Positions 44,208-52,819 of a stretch of 64,000 bases of DNA are shown one piece after another (position 1 is the stretch's first letter; every line of letters begins with the position of its first letter). The notes beneath the pieces were generated by a model that searched no databases, was not told where the DNA came from, and was given only the letters and a program-made list of their open reading frames with translations. This DNA is from UBA8296 sp031581145 (GTDB taxonomy: Bacteria; Bacteroidota; Rhodothermia; Balneolales; Balneolaceae). A program made the translations under genes and the position numbers. The stretch is taken from the NCBI GenBank assembly GCA_031581145.1, contig JAVLBP010000003.1:62001-126000 (forward strand), given 5' to 3'.

Positions 44208-45170
44208 CTAAAGTAGATCCCCAAGAGCTGTGTGCACATCACTGTACGCAAACTCAAAAGAGGCTGAATCTAAGGCATGAGGCACTGCTCTCATGCTGCT
44301 CAAAATGGGTTGAGCGGCTTCGCCAAAAAGGATTTTGAGCAACATAGGCGGGACAGGAAACCAAGAGGGTCGTCTCATGACCCACCCCAACGCTGAGGCA
44401 AACGTTTGCATGGTTACTGGCTCAGGAGCGCACACATTGTATGGACCGCGAAGCGTTTGTTGGTCCACGGGATGGAGTAACGCCCGAACCACATCCTCCA
44501 CATGAATCCAGGGTAGATAAATGGAAGGATCCCCAACAGGACCACCTATGAACCATTGAAACGGCGGCACCATTTTCTCAAGCACACCTTGTCCTTTGCC
44601 AAGCACGATACCAATCCGTGGAATCGCGACCTCCACGCCCAAGTCTTCTGCCTTGTGAGCTTCTGCTTCCCATGCCACGCAAACTTCGGCCAGGAAATCC
44701 TCCCCTTGAGGAGCTTTCTCGGTCAATACATCTGCGCCTTGATTCCCATAGATTCCAACCGCTGACGCTGAGATCATAACCCTTGGTTTCGACTTAGCTT
44801 GTCTCATCGCCTCCACGAGTGCGCGCGTCGTCTCCACGCGGCTCGAACGGATCGCTTTTTTGACCTCAGGGGTCCAACGTCGGCCCGCCACGGATTCACC
44901 CGCAAGATGGATGACCACGTCTACGGAGTCCATCACTGAGGCAAGTTCATCAGGATCCCATGATATTTTTTTACAATTTCGAGCTGTTGGAAAGGAAAGC
45001 TTCTCTGGTGTTCTAGAGACTAAAATCACATAATAACCCGCCTGTAGACAAGTCTTTACAAGATAAGATCCTATAAATCCCGAAGCGCCCGTCAACAAGA
45101 TGGTTTCTTGTGCCAACGGTGCATCTTGGTGCTGACTTGGCTGGGTCAACGATTTGTCTTGCAAACTCAT
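44208..45170 (-). CDS. TIGR01777 family NAD(P)-binding epimerase/oxidoreductase
   Basis: The 320-residue protein belongs to the extended short-chain dehydrogenases. It has TILLTGASGFIGSYLVKTC as the nucleotide-binding loop (about 23-41), VVIHLAGESVAGRRW, SASAVGIYGNQG with the catalytic-type YG, and a C-terminal DUF1731-like region with PYNVCAPEPVTM. Family members such as YfcH act on unknown sugar nucleotide or lipid-like substrates. Its start codon lies inside a 16-base repeat that also contains the cdsA stop codon. Confidence 0.87.
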   Translation of the reverse strand: MSLQDKSLTQPSQHQDAPLAQETILLTGASGFIGSYLVKTCLQAGYYVILVSRTPEKLSFPTARNCKKISWDPDELASVMDSVDVVIHLAGESVAGRRWTPEVKKAIRSSRVETTRALVEAMRQAKSKPRVMISASAVGIYGNQGADVLTEKAPQGEDFLAEVCVAWEAEAHKAEDLGVEVAIPRIGIVLGKGQGVLEKMVPPFQWFIGGPVGDPSIYLPWIHVEDVVRALLHPVDQQTLRGPYNVCAPEPVTMQTFASALGWVMRRPSWFPVPPMLLKILFGEAAQPILSSMRAVPHALDSASFEFAYSDVHTALGDLL

Positions 45171-45214
45171 TGGATTAAACGGTCATTGGATTACAGACTC
45201 AAAGGATTAAACAG
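45167..45214 (-). repeat. 16-base tandem repeat, three copies, joining cdsA and the epimerase gene
   Basis: On the plus strand the units are TCATTGGATTAAACGG, TCATTGGATTACAGAC and TCAAAGGATTAAACAG. The array covers the epimerase ATG (45168-45170) and the cdsA stop codon (45207-45209), so the whole spacer is repeat. Confidence 0.85.
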
Positions 45215-46073
45215 CCATAAAATTCTTGATTAGGCTCAAATAAAGCCAAACAAATGGAATCGACAGGGTGAGTGAGTCAAATCGATCCAAAAAACCTCCA
45301 TGGCCAGGTAACAGTTGGGAGGAGTCTTTCACTCCGGCAAACCGCTTGAGCCGACTTGCCATCAAGTCTCCCAAGGGGCCAAATACCGAGACGATAACAA
45401 TAAGTGGACTAAACCAACCTACGATCCCTAGGGTTAAGGCCTCCCGCATGGATGGGTGCGTCGTCATGAGCAAAAGCCCCAATCCAAAGCCCACTGTGGT
45501 TCCTATAACTCCAAACGCGACACCTTCCCAGGTCTTGCTGGGGCTAATGCTGGGAGCCAAGAGTGTAGAGCCAAACCGTCCTCCACCAAAATAGGCGAAA
45601 ATGTCGTTACCCCAGACCATGAGATACGTCATCAATAGGAAATAAAACCCTTCCGTTGATGAATCTGTGCCTAGGGCATCTGTCACTCGTAACTCCATCA
45701 ACAACCGAAACGACACCGGTGCATATATTCCGATAAACACCATTTGAATCCAATCGCTCCACCATGGTGTCCCTTTACGGGGCCATGGCGACAAAACCAA
45801 TGATGCAAAAAACAGCGTAATGCCAAGCAGGAGCGTCCAATTTGTTGGAAATAATAGTGTAAGCAGGACCAGCGTAGCTACACTAAAGGCAATCCACCTG
45901 GCTAGCGCTTTGCGCGATGGTTGAATTGTCGAGCCTTGCAACATTTCATACACAATGAAAAGGGCTATGGCGCCCATCATCCAGCGAAAGGGCCACTGCC
46001 CAAACCAGGTGACGGCAACAAAAAATACGGCTCCAGGGGCAGCAAAAGCGACACGTCGTCGTAGGTTACTCAT
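45207..46073 (-). CDS. cdsA: Phosphatidate cytidylyltransferase
   Basis: CdsA makes CDP-diacylglycerol, the precursor of membrane phospholipids. The 288-residue membrane protein has several hydrophobic segments and the family signature near its C-terminus: SPSKTWEGVAFG, then FGPLGDLMASRLKR, VKDSSQLLPGHGGFLDRFDS. Length is usual for the family. It overlaps the DUF2007 gene by eight bases and lies in a long run of membrane and envelope genes. Confidence 0.94.
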   Translation of the reverse strand: MSNLRRRVAFAAPGAVFFVAVTWFGQWPFRWMMGAIALFIVYEMLQGSTIQPSRKALARWIAFSVATLVLLTLLFPTNWTLLLGITLFFASLVLSPWPRKGTPWWSDWIQMVFIGIYAPVSFRLLMELRVTDALGTDSSTEGFYFLLMTYLMVWGNDIFAYFGGGRFGSTLLAPSISPSKTWEGVAFGVIGTTVGFGLGLLLMTTHPSMREALTLGIVGWFSPLIVIVSVFGPLGDLMASRLKRFAGVKDSSQLLPGHGGFLDRFDSLTLSIPFVWLYLSLIKNFMAV

Positions 46074-46308
46074 CGTTAAGAAACGCTTTCGCGTCTTCTA
46101 CCCTCTCATTAGGCACATAGACATAGACCAGTGACATCTCTCCAACGGTCAAAGAATATGCGGTATCGCGTTTGGACAAGACTTCGACAGGGATATCTGC
46201 ATCGCGAATCGGGCCGGCCAACAATTCTGCCTCCAACTCTGTTTGTGTCTGAGCAATGCAACTCCACCCTTCAATCGCATTAGGTTTTGAGTTATTAAAT
46301 AATGGCAT
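46066..46308 (-). CDS. DUF2007 family small protein
   Basis: The 80-residue protein has the DUF2007 pattern (putative signal-transducing domain, PII-like fold): EGWSCIAQTQTELEAELLAG, DADIPVEVLSKRD, and a final VYVPNERVEDAKAFL. Function unknown. It overlaps both neighbours, CPBP by 14 bases and cdsA by 8, which supports a tightly coupled operon. Confidence 0.8.
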   Translation of the reverse strand: MPLFNNSKPNAIEGWSCIAQTQTELEAELLAGPIRDADIPVEVLSKRDTAYSLTVGEMSLVYVYVPNERVEDAKAFLNDE

Positions 46309-47293
46309 GAGATTGCGCCCGTTTATAGTGATTCAAGAACATTCGTCCTAGGATCAGTGTCCCTATGACACTCACTATAATATACAAAAGCGGTGGCGGG
46401 GTCTCCGTTCCCATTTGAACCATTGGAGAGTCGGGTGCAAAACGTACTAGTAGTACAGCGCCTGCATTGTTGATGAAATGTGCCACCATGGCAGGGATAA
46501 TTGACCCTGTCGCCACAGTGATGGCACCCATGGCTACACCAAGAAGCGCAAGAGGAAGTATGTTGGTAAGCTGTAGGTGATACAAGCCAAAAAGTGCTCC
46601 CGATAACAAAACAGCCATCCATGTTGAGGTGGAACGTTCAAAGGATCGCAACAAATACCCTCGAAAGAGAACCTCCTCACAAATTGCGGGAACTACCGCA
46701 ATATGGAATAGGGCCAGACCAAGTGATCCCTCTTGGCTAATGTAGGATTGAATCATTTCCAACTGGGACGCTTGTAGTGCTTCAAAAGATTCTGGCACTG
46801 GAATGAGCCCATTTAGCCAGCCAGATGCCCAAACAATCGGTTGAACCACAATAAAAGCAAGGGCCGCAAGCGCGGATCCTTTCAACACCCCTTGGGATTG
46901 ATAGAGCCTTAAGTACCATGATCGGCGATCATCTGCCCCAAGATGCCAGCGGGTGACAGCCCATGTAGCCACACCTAAAAAAGCAATCTGACCGATGGAA
47001 TTCCCGGCAAACAGAAACTTTGCCTGGTCTTGCAAAACAGCCGTTGGGTCGCCCTCCAAAAGTGTAGCCGGGTCGCCAAAAATCATAAGCAAGGTAATTG
47101 CAGCCACCAAACCTGCAATTTGAAAAAGGAAAAAGGCCCCCACCATCCAAAAAAGCGAAAGCCCTAGATCTGAAAAGCCGTGCCTATGCGCAAATGACCG
47201 ACCATGGGATGGTGGACGCTCGGGTGGTGTACTCTCTGGTGGTATACTCTGTTGTTGTGTACTCCCTGTTTGTGAATGCTCAGTCAAACTCAT
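46295..47293 (-). CDS. CPBP (CAAX-type) intramembrane metalloprotease
   Basis: The 332-residue inner-membrane protein has about eight hydrophobic segments and the Abi/CPBP motifs: EEVLFRGYLLRSFE, FGLYHLQ and VAHFINNAG, giving the glutamate and two histidine sites of the family. Bacterial members have been linked to prenyl-protein type cleavage, bacteriocin immunity or maturation; the substrate here is unknown. The first 30 residues are a polar tail made from a 15-base repeat (STQQQ, SIPPE, STPPE, RPPSH). Confidence 0.9.
   Translation of the reverse strand: MSLTEHSQTGSTQQQSIPPESTPPERPPSHGRSFAHRHGFSDLGLSLFWMVGAFFLFQIAGLVAAITLLMIFGDPATLLEGDPTAVLQDQAKFLFAGNSIGQIAFLGVATWAVTRWHLGADDRRSWYLRLYQSQGVLKGSALAALAFIVVQPIVWASGWLNGLIPVPESFEALQASQLEMIQSYISQEGSLGLALFHIAVVPAICEEVLFRGYLLRSFERSTSTWMAVLLSGALFGLYHLQLTNILPLALLGVAMGAITVATGSIIPAMVAHFINNAGAVLLVRFAPDSPMVQMGTETPPPLLYIIVSVIGTLILGRMFLNHYKRAQSHAII
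47223..47282 (-). repeat. 15-base tandem repeat, four copies, in the CPBP gene
   Basis: Plus-strand units GGTGGTGTACTCTCT, GGTGGTATACTCTGT, TGTTGTGTACTCCCT and GTTTGTGAATGCTCA. They encode the polar N-terminal tail in frame. Confidence 0.78.
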
Positions 47294-47325
47294 AGAGTCG
47301 CGCGGAATCGTGACGAAAACGTAGC

Positions 47326-47889
47326 CTAAAACTCGTCTTTTTGTGCAAACAACTTCACCGCAAGCAAGGAGGTCAACACATTAACAACAATCAACACAAC
47401 CGTGCTGATGGCCGCTGTTTGTAATACACCCGCGAGAGTAAACTGCTTTTGGAGGCTCTCAACCGTTGAGTCAATCGCCTCATCAGGCACCCCTGGCATT
47501 TGCTCCATATTGGCAATGGTCGACTCAATGATCCCTTCCGAATAGGCTGGATCAATAAGGTACCATACTTGTGTAAGTACCACGGATACCACAGAAATCA
47601 CAAGGGCAATTTGAACACCCACCCACGAGCCTTGTCCAAATGACATCACAGGATTGACGCCTTTGACAATCGCACGGACTGCCAAGAATCCGGCAAACGC
47701 GGCAAGAAAACATGTCACCACACCTCCAATCGCTGTGGGACCAAAAAAGCTGCCACTGGGTTCAGAGTTAATCTGTACGTACCCCATAGCGAGTTGAAGC
47801 ACCGTGGAAAGAATTCCAAAAATAAGGCCGTAAAGCAGGATTACACTAAAAGGGGAGCCTGTTGTAGGTGTGTTATCTTGGTCAGACAT
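47326..47889 (-). CDS. DUF4199 family membrane protein
   Basis: The 187-residue protein has four hydrophobic segments: SVILLYGLIFGILSTVL (about 15), a second at about 50, a third with SVVSVVLTQVWYLI, and a last at about 155. The layout, with a loop of QMPGVPDEAIDSTVE between segments three and four, is that of DUF4199, a Bacteroidota membrane family of unknown function. It overlaps the DUF2085 gene by eight bases and is followed by the CPBP gene after 32 bases. Confidence 0.78.
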   Translation of the reverse strand: MSDQDNTPTTGSPFSVILLYGLIFGILSTVLQLAMGYVQINSEPSGSFFGPTAIGGVVTCFLAAFAGFLAVRAIVKGVNPVMSFGQGSWVGVQIALVISVVSVVLTQVWYLIDPAYSEGIIESTIANMEQMPGVPDEAIDSTVESLQKQFTLAGVLQTAAISTVVLIVVNVLTSLLAVKLFAQKDEF

Positions 47890-48409
47890 GGGTTAAATGT
47901 GATTTAATGTTGTGTTTATTGGATATTTGGAACGCTTCTTGGATAGAGTATACCAAAAAGAGTCCAAACCCAAAGCCTAAAATTGCTCTTGAATCTAGGG
48001 TGTTGACCCACCATCCAATCTGATTGCCAGCAACATCGATTACTTGAACTCCAAACCAACCCAAGGCCACCCATGCAAGCCTTTTTGGCCAGATGGTTTC
48101 CAGCCAAACAGCAAATAAGGGAATCAATGCATGAAGCCATGCACCCCACATTAAACCGCTAAATATGCCAAAGCATCGACTATTCACAGCCATTTGAATG
48201 CCATCATAAAGGTATGTTCGATCGGCAAGCGCATGACAAACAGCCGAAAACGCGATATAGTGCCAGTGACCCAATGTGGGTGGTTCAGACAGATAAACTC
48301 CAGGCCCCAGCGTAAAGATCCACAATAGTGTGAAGAAACTAGCCGCAAGTACCGGAGCAAGTCTCTGATTCTTAGGGTTGAGTTGAGCAAGCGATGCGCG
48401 TTGCATCAT
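47882..48409 (-). CDS. DUF2085 family membrane protein
   Basis: The 175-residue membrane protein has the DUF2085 pattern: FSAVCHALADRTYLYDG, then AVNSRCFGIFSG with the paired CH and RCFGI motifs, within about four membrane segments. Function is unknown; a metal or cysteine site is suggested by the conserved Cys and His. It overlaps accA by four bases and DUF4199 by eight. Confidence 0.72.
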   Translation of the reverse strand: MMQRASLAQLNPKNQRLAPVLAASFFTLLWIFTLGPGVYLSEPPTLGHWHYIAFSAVCHALADRTYLYDGIQMAVNSRCFGIFSGLMWGAWLHALIPLFAVWLETIWPKRLAWVALGWFGVQVIDVAGNQIGWWVNTLDSRAILGFGFGLFLVYSIQEAFQISNKHNIKSHLTHV

Positions 48410-49356
48410 TTTTTGGTCGTGGTAAAGGACCCTATCGCTGTGTATTTATCGACTCGTTGTTGAACCAGCTCATCCACGGACATGGCTCCTAGTCGATCTA
48501 AGCTCTCAATACATTGCTTTTTGACGGTTTCAATCGCTGCTTTTGGGTCACGATGGGCTCCCCCAAGAGGCTCTTCTAACATCCCCTCAACGATTCCGAG
48601 CTCCACCATATCAGGGGCTGTAAGTTTTAAGGCCTCTGCAGCCTGCTCCTTATAATCCCATGTTTTCCAAAGAATCGAGGAACAACTCTCAGGCGAAATC
48701 ACCGAATACCAAGTGTTTTCAAGCATGTACACCTCGTTACCCATACCAATACCAAGTGCACCACCAGAGGCCCCCTCGCCAATCACCATGGTAAGTATGG
48801 GCACTTTGAGGGTCGCCATGAGGCGCAAATTGCGCGCGATCGCTTCTCCTTGGCCTCTTTCTTCGGCTTCAAGACCTGGAAAGGCGCCTGGTGTATCCAA
48901 AAATGTAATCACAGGGAGTCCAAACTTTTCCGCTAATTCCATTAAGCGGTAGGCCTTCCTATACCCATCTGGATTGGGCATCCCAAAATTTCGGTACTGT
49001 CGGTCTTTCGTCGTACGACCTTTTTGTTGGCCAATAATCATCACGCGTCGCCCTTCCATCACCGCAAGTCCACTCACGACGGCGGGGTCATCGGCATAAG
49101 CACGATCTCCATGCAGCTCAACAAACTCGCTGCACATCTGATCGATATAATCCAGTGTGTAGGGACGATCGGGGTGTCGTGCCAACTGGACTTTTTGCCA
49201 ACGGGTCAAATTACCGTAGATAGAGGTGCGCAATTCATCCACCTTTTTTTGGAGTTGCTTAACCTCTTTGGTCAACATTTTATTGTCGATGGCCTGCAAC
49301 TCCTCGATTTTGTTCTCGAGCTCGACGATTGGTTTTTCGAAATCAAGCGTTTGCAT
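48406..49356 (-). CDS. accA: Acetyl-CoA carboxylase carboxyltransferase subunit alpha
   Basis: AccA, with AccD, transfers carboxyl from biotin to acetyl-CoA to give malonyl-CoA for fatty acid synthesis. The 316-residue protein starts DFEKPIVELENKIEEL, contains RPYTLDYIDQMC, and the carboxyltransferase core TFLDTPGAFPGLEAEERGQG followed by VIGEGASGGALGIG. accD is not in the window. It follows gldC by 19 bases. The context, with cdsA in the same run, fits lipid and envelope synthesis. Confidence 0.96.
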   Translation of the reverse strand: MQTLDFEKPIVELENKIEELQAIDNKMLTKEVKQLQKKVDELRTSIYGNLTRWQKVQLARHPDRPYTLDYIDQMCSEFVELHGDRAYADDPAVVSGLAVMEGRRVMIIGQQKGRTTKDRQYRNFGMPNPDGYRKAYRLMELAEKFGLPVITFLDTPGAFPGLEAEERGQGEAIARNLRLMATLKVPILTMVIGEGASGGALGIGMGNEVYMLENTWYSVISPESCSSILWKTWDYKEQAAEALKLTAPDMVELGIVEGMLEEPLGGAHRDPKAAIETVKKQCIESLDRLGAMSVDELVQQRVDKYTAIGSFTTTKK

Positions 49357-49375
49357 ATGGGAATATGGTCAGATT

Positions 49376-49738
49376 CTACGGTTTTTCCTTGATGTCCATG
49401 CGCTCAGCAAAATAGTCACAAAAATCGCGCATATCTCCAGTGATACGTTCGTCCTTGGTCGCTCGTTCGAGTGAGTCTGCCATGGAGGTTAACGTTTGAT
49501 GAAAGAAGATTTTCATCTCATCGACGGTCATTTTGTGAGTCCAAAGGTCAAGCTTGAACGTGTCTTTTGTGCGCGAATCCCAAAGGGATAGAAACATTGC
49601 GCGACTCTGGGTGTCATCGAGCGACGCGGTATCATCAGCAGCCCAACGAATGTCTCGAGGGATCTGATCGCCATCTACATCCACTTGGATACGAATTTCT
49701 TTGGTTTTGAGGGGTGTCTCTGGCTTAGGGTCTTCCAT
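49376..49738 (-). CDS. gldC: Gliding motility-associated protein GldC
   Basis: The 120-residue cytoplasmic protein matches GldC of Bacteroidota: IRIQVDVDGDQIPRDIRW, LWDSRTKDTFKLDLWT, MTVDEMKIFFHQTL, then DERITGDMRDFCDYFAE. GldC is reported with the gliding/T9SS gene group in Flavobacterium but its biochemical role is unclear. No other gld gene occurs here. It sits between rluD and accA on the same strand; its start codon is followed upstream by a 13-base tandem repeat. Confidence 0.88.
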   Translation of the reverse strand: MEDPKPETPLKTKEIRIQVDVDGDQIPRDIRWAADDTASLDDTQSRAMFLSLWDSRTKDTFKLDLWTHKMTVDEMKIFFHQTLTSMADSLERATKDERITGDMRDFCDYFAERMDIKEKP

Positions 49739-49772
49739 GGGGTTTTAAACGTGGGCTAGATTCAATACTTGA

Positions 49773-49822
49773 GCAATGCTAGAGCAATATTAGACTGCAA
49801 TGTTACACTGCAATGCTAGACT
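49773..49822 (-). repeat. 13-base tandem repeat, four copies, at the rluD stop codon
   Basis: Plus-strand units GCAATGCTAGA, GCAATATTAGACT, GCAATGTTACACT and GCAATGCTAGACT. The unit nearest rluD contains its stop codon, and copies fill most of the spacer to gldC. Confidence 0.82.
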
Positions 49823-50889
49823 TCGTAATGGGCGTCGAGTAAAGATAAAACATCCTGAAACTCTTGAGGCAACTCAGACTCAAATTCCATCCATTGCCCG
49901 GTTGAGGGATGAGTGAATCCCAAGGTCTTGGCATGAAGCGCTTGGGTTGGGCACGCCTCAAAACAGCGTTGGAAAAGGTGTTTGGTCGCGCCTGTATTGA
50001 TTCCATAACGTACACGATCACCACCATAGGTTGTATCGTGAAACACAGGATGATGATGATGAGATGCATGAACACGAATTTGATGCGTTCGACCCGTCTC
50101 TAATCGATACTCTACAAGAGACAGCGTTGGATACGATTTAACCACTCGATAATGTGTAACGGCCGGTTTACCATAACCTGGATCCTCGTTTTCTCCTACA
50201 ACAGCCATCACTTTACGATCATGTTTGGAACGACCTATTGCACCTGTGTAAGTCCCCTGCTCAGGCTCAAGTGTCCCCCACACAAGAGCTTGGTATGTAC
50301 GGCTCGCCGATTTATCGGCAAACTGTTTGGATAGTGTACTTAAGGCATGGTCATGCTTCGCAACGACAAGCAACCCACTAGTGTCTTTATCGAGTCGATG
50401 TACAATGCCAGGGCGGACAGCGTCCTTTCCCTTTTGGGCGAGTCCATCCTGCCCTGTGTGGTGCAAAAGGCCATTGACCAACGTGCCTTCCCAATGCCCA
50501 AACGCTGGATGCACCACCATGCCAGCGGGTTTAAGAACAACCAATAGATCCTCGTCTTCATAACGTACATCCAGATCCATCGCCTCAGGTTGAGCCTCCT
50601 TGGGGGGTGGTTTGGGTAAATCAATCTCGATCTGATCTCCTGCTTGAACGATATAGGACGATTTTTCCCACTTTTGATTGACCATGACATAGCCATCTTT
50701 GATCGCTTGCTGCACCTTGGATCGAGTCGCATTTTGGACAAACCCGGTAATGTAGACATCAAGTCGAACCTCGGAGTGTTGTCCCGGTGGCACCTCAAAA
50801 TGCATTTGCGTCGTTTCAGGGGCATCTATCTCTGGTGATATAGACGCAGGGTCGCCTGATTGTAAGGAATCGGTCTTGGGTGTATCCAT
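49816..50889 (-). CDS. rluD: RluA-family 23S rRNA pseudouridine synthase (RluD-like)
   Basis: The 357-residue protein has an N-terminal disordered stretch, an S4 RNA-binding domain (about 45-95, LDVYITGFVQNATRSKVQQA) and the pseudouridylase domain with catalytic aspartate in IVHRLDKDTSGLLVVAK, then the RTHQIRVH motif. It probably modifies helix 69 of 23S rRNA, as RluD does, though other RluA members are possible. ATG 50889 is preferred to an in-frame TTG at 50904. It is divergent from recN with a 145-base spacer. Confidence 0.9.
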   Translation of the reverse strand: MDTPKTDSLQSGDPASISPEIDAPETTQMHFEVPPGQHSEVRLDVYITGFVQNATRSKVQQAIKDGYVMVNQKWEKSSYIVQAGDQIEIDLPKPPPKEAQPEAMDLDVRYEDEDLLVVLKPAGMVVHPAFGHWEGTLVNGLLHHTGQDGLAQKGKDAVRPGIVHRLDKDTSGLLVVAKHDHALSTLSKQFADKSASRTYQALVWGTLEPEQGTYTGAIGRSKHDRKVMAVVGENEDPGYGKPAVTHYRVVKSYPTLSLVEYRLETGRTHQIRVHASHHHHPVFHDTTYGGDRVRYGINTGATKHLFQRCFEACPTQALHAKTLGFTHPSTGQWMEFESELPQEFQDVLSLLDAHYEV

Positions 50890-51034
50890 AATGGTAATGT
50901 ACAAAGGTTCGAAAACTCACTGCGGACAATCTTCATCCTTCGTACTTTCGAGGGAGATAGAACCATGGAACAAGGTTTCAAAGGACACGGCTTCATGGAA
51001 AAGCGCAACACGTGAAACCATGGCGTCGTCTATT

Positions 51035-52786
51035 ATGCTAAAACAACTACATATATCGAATTTTGCCCTTATCGATGAACTCGAGATAGAGTTTGGGCGA
51101 GGTTTTACGGTGCTCACCGGGCAAACGGGCGCAGGAAAGTCCATCATTATCGGTGCTTTGCATATGATTCTTGGAGAGCGTGCCGATACAGATATGATTC
51201 GTCATGGGGAAGCCAAAGCAGTCGTAGAAGCTTGGGTGGACATCTCCGGTCACGAGGCAATTCAGCGTTTTCTCAAAGCCGAAGAGCTAGAAACATCCGA
51301 TAATACGTTGATACTTCGACGAGAAATACGCAGTTCGGGGAGTCGTGCCTTTATCAATGATTCACCTGTAACCGTGGGGCAAATGCGTCACATTGGCAAT
51401 CAACTCGTCGATTTACACGGACAACACGACCATCAACTCTTGCTTCACGAAGAGGAGCAGCGAGGTTTACTGGATCAACTTGGTGATGTCCCACTGGCTC
51501 GAAGCGAGTATCAAGAGGCTTATCAAGAAACGCAACGTATATATCAGGAGTACACGCAAGCCATTAAACAGAAAGACACCGCGAATCAGCGACTGCAGCT
51601 GATTCAGTTTCAGCACAAGGAGCTTACCGATGCGGCACTCTACGCAGAAGAGGAAGAAGAACTTCGCGCCGAAATGAATCGACTCGATAAATTTGAAGAT
51701 CTTCAACTCAAAGCAGGACAAATCGTTGGGATTGGGCAGGACGAGGGGAGCGGCGTATTGGAACAACTTCGAAAACTCAAGCAAATTCTGCGTGAACTCA
51801 ACGACCTTGACCCCCAATTTGAGACCTATCTTGAGGAGTGCACCTCCGCTCAAGTCAGCTTACAAGAACTGTTCGATTTTGCAGAACAATATGTCGATAC
51901 ACTTGAGTTTAATCCGTCTCGACTTGAAGAGTGCCGACAACGGTATGCCACCCTACAAAAACTTGAGAAAAAGTATGCACTCCCTATTCCAGAGTTACTA
52001 GACTATCGGGATGAAATTGGAGAAGAAATCGCCTCATTTTCCTCTTCTGAGGAGCGTATCGAGCGTCTTGAAGAAGCGCTTGACCATGCAAAGATACGTC
52101 TTGGGGAGAAAGCTTTAGCCTTGCACGATGCTAGGGTTCATGAGGGTGAAAAAACCGCACGAGCCATAGAGCAGACGCTGCATGCTGTGGGTATACCGGA
52201 TGGTGAATTGGAGATTGAGTGCTCATGGTTGACACAAGATGGGTTTGAGATCAACGCGGCCTCCCTATCCAAACCGAAGCACTTTGCAGGGCCCCAGACC
52301 CTTCACTGCGTCGATTATGGAGCTGAATCCGTGCGGATATTGATTCGGACAAACAAAGGAGAGGCTCTCAAACCCCTCGCAAAGATTGCCTCAGGGGGCG
52401 AAATCAGTCGCATTATGCTGGCGATTAAATCCATTCTAGTGGAGCAACAATCTTTGCCCGTGATGATTTTTGATGAGATTGATACAGGCATCAGTGGTGG
52501 GATATCCGAGAAAGTGGGTCGTAAAATGAGAGAGATGTCGCGCCATTGTCAGATTTTGGCTATTACTCATCAGGCTCAAATAGCCTGTCAGGCTGATCTC
52601 CATCTCAGGGTATGGAAGCAGGAGGTGGATAATAGAATGGTCTCTACACTTGAGCCATTATCACATGAAGGACAGATTATGGAGCTAGCATCCTTGCTGG
52701 GTGGTGAGCAGACCTCGTCACAAAGCAAGGAATTGGCTACTGAGATGTTGAACGCAGCACAAAAAGAGATTCAGCCACTGACCTAG
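51035..52786 (+). CDS. recN: DNA repair protein RecN
   Basis: RecN is an SMC-like ATPase used in double-strand-break repair. The 583-residue protein shows MLKQLHISNFALIDELEIEF, the Walker A GQTGAGKSIIIGAL, the RSSGSRAFINDSPV signature motif, a central coiled coil (about 170-370), and SGGEISRIMLAIK, then IFDEIDTGISGGI (Walker B) and ITHQAQIA at the C-terminus. ATG 51035 starts the conserved domain; ATG 51020 and several earlier in-frame starts are also possible. Length is close to the usual 550-570. Confidence 0.94.
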   Translation: MLKQLHISNFALIDELEIEFGRGFTVLTGQTGAGKSIIIGALHMILGERADTDMIRHGEAKAVVEAWVDISGHEAIQRFLKAEELETSDNTLILRREIRSSGSRAFINDSPVTVGQMRHIGNQLVDLHGQHDHQLLLHEEEQRGLLDQLGDVPLARSEYQEAYQETQRIYQEYTQAIKQKDTANQRLQLIQFQHKELTDAALYAEEEEELRAEMNRLDKFEDLQLKAGQIVGIGQDEGSGVLEQLRKLKQILRELNDLDPQFETYLEECTSAQVSLQELFDFAEQYVDTLEFNPSRLEECRQRYATLQKLEKKYALPIPELLDYRDEIGEEIASFSSSEERIERLEEALDHAKIRLGEKALALHDARVHEGEKTARAIEQTLHAVGIPDGELEIECSWLTQDGFEINAASLSKPKHFAGPQTLHCVDYGAESVRILIRTNKGEALKPLAKIASGGEISRIMLAIKSILVEQQSLPVMIFDEIDTGISGGISEKVGRKMREMSRHCQILAITHQAQIACQADLHLRVWKQEVDNRMVSTLEPLSHEGQIMELASLLGGEQTSSQSKELATEMLNAAQKEIQPLT

Positions 52787-52819
52787 ACCTTAGTGAATTT
52801 AGTCCTAGTGATTAAAACC

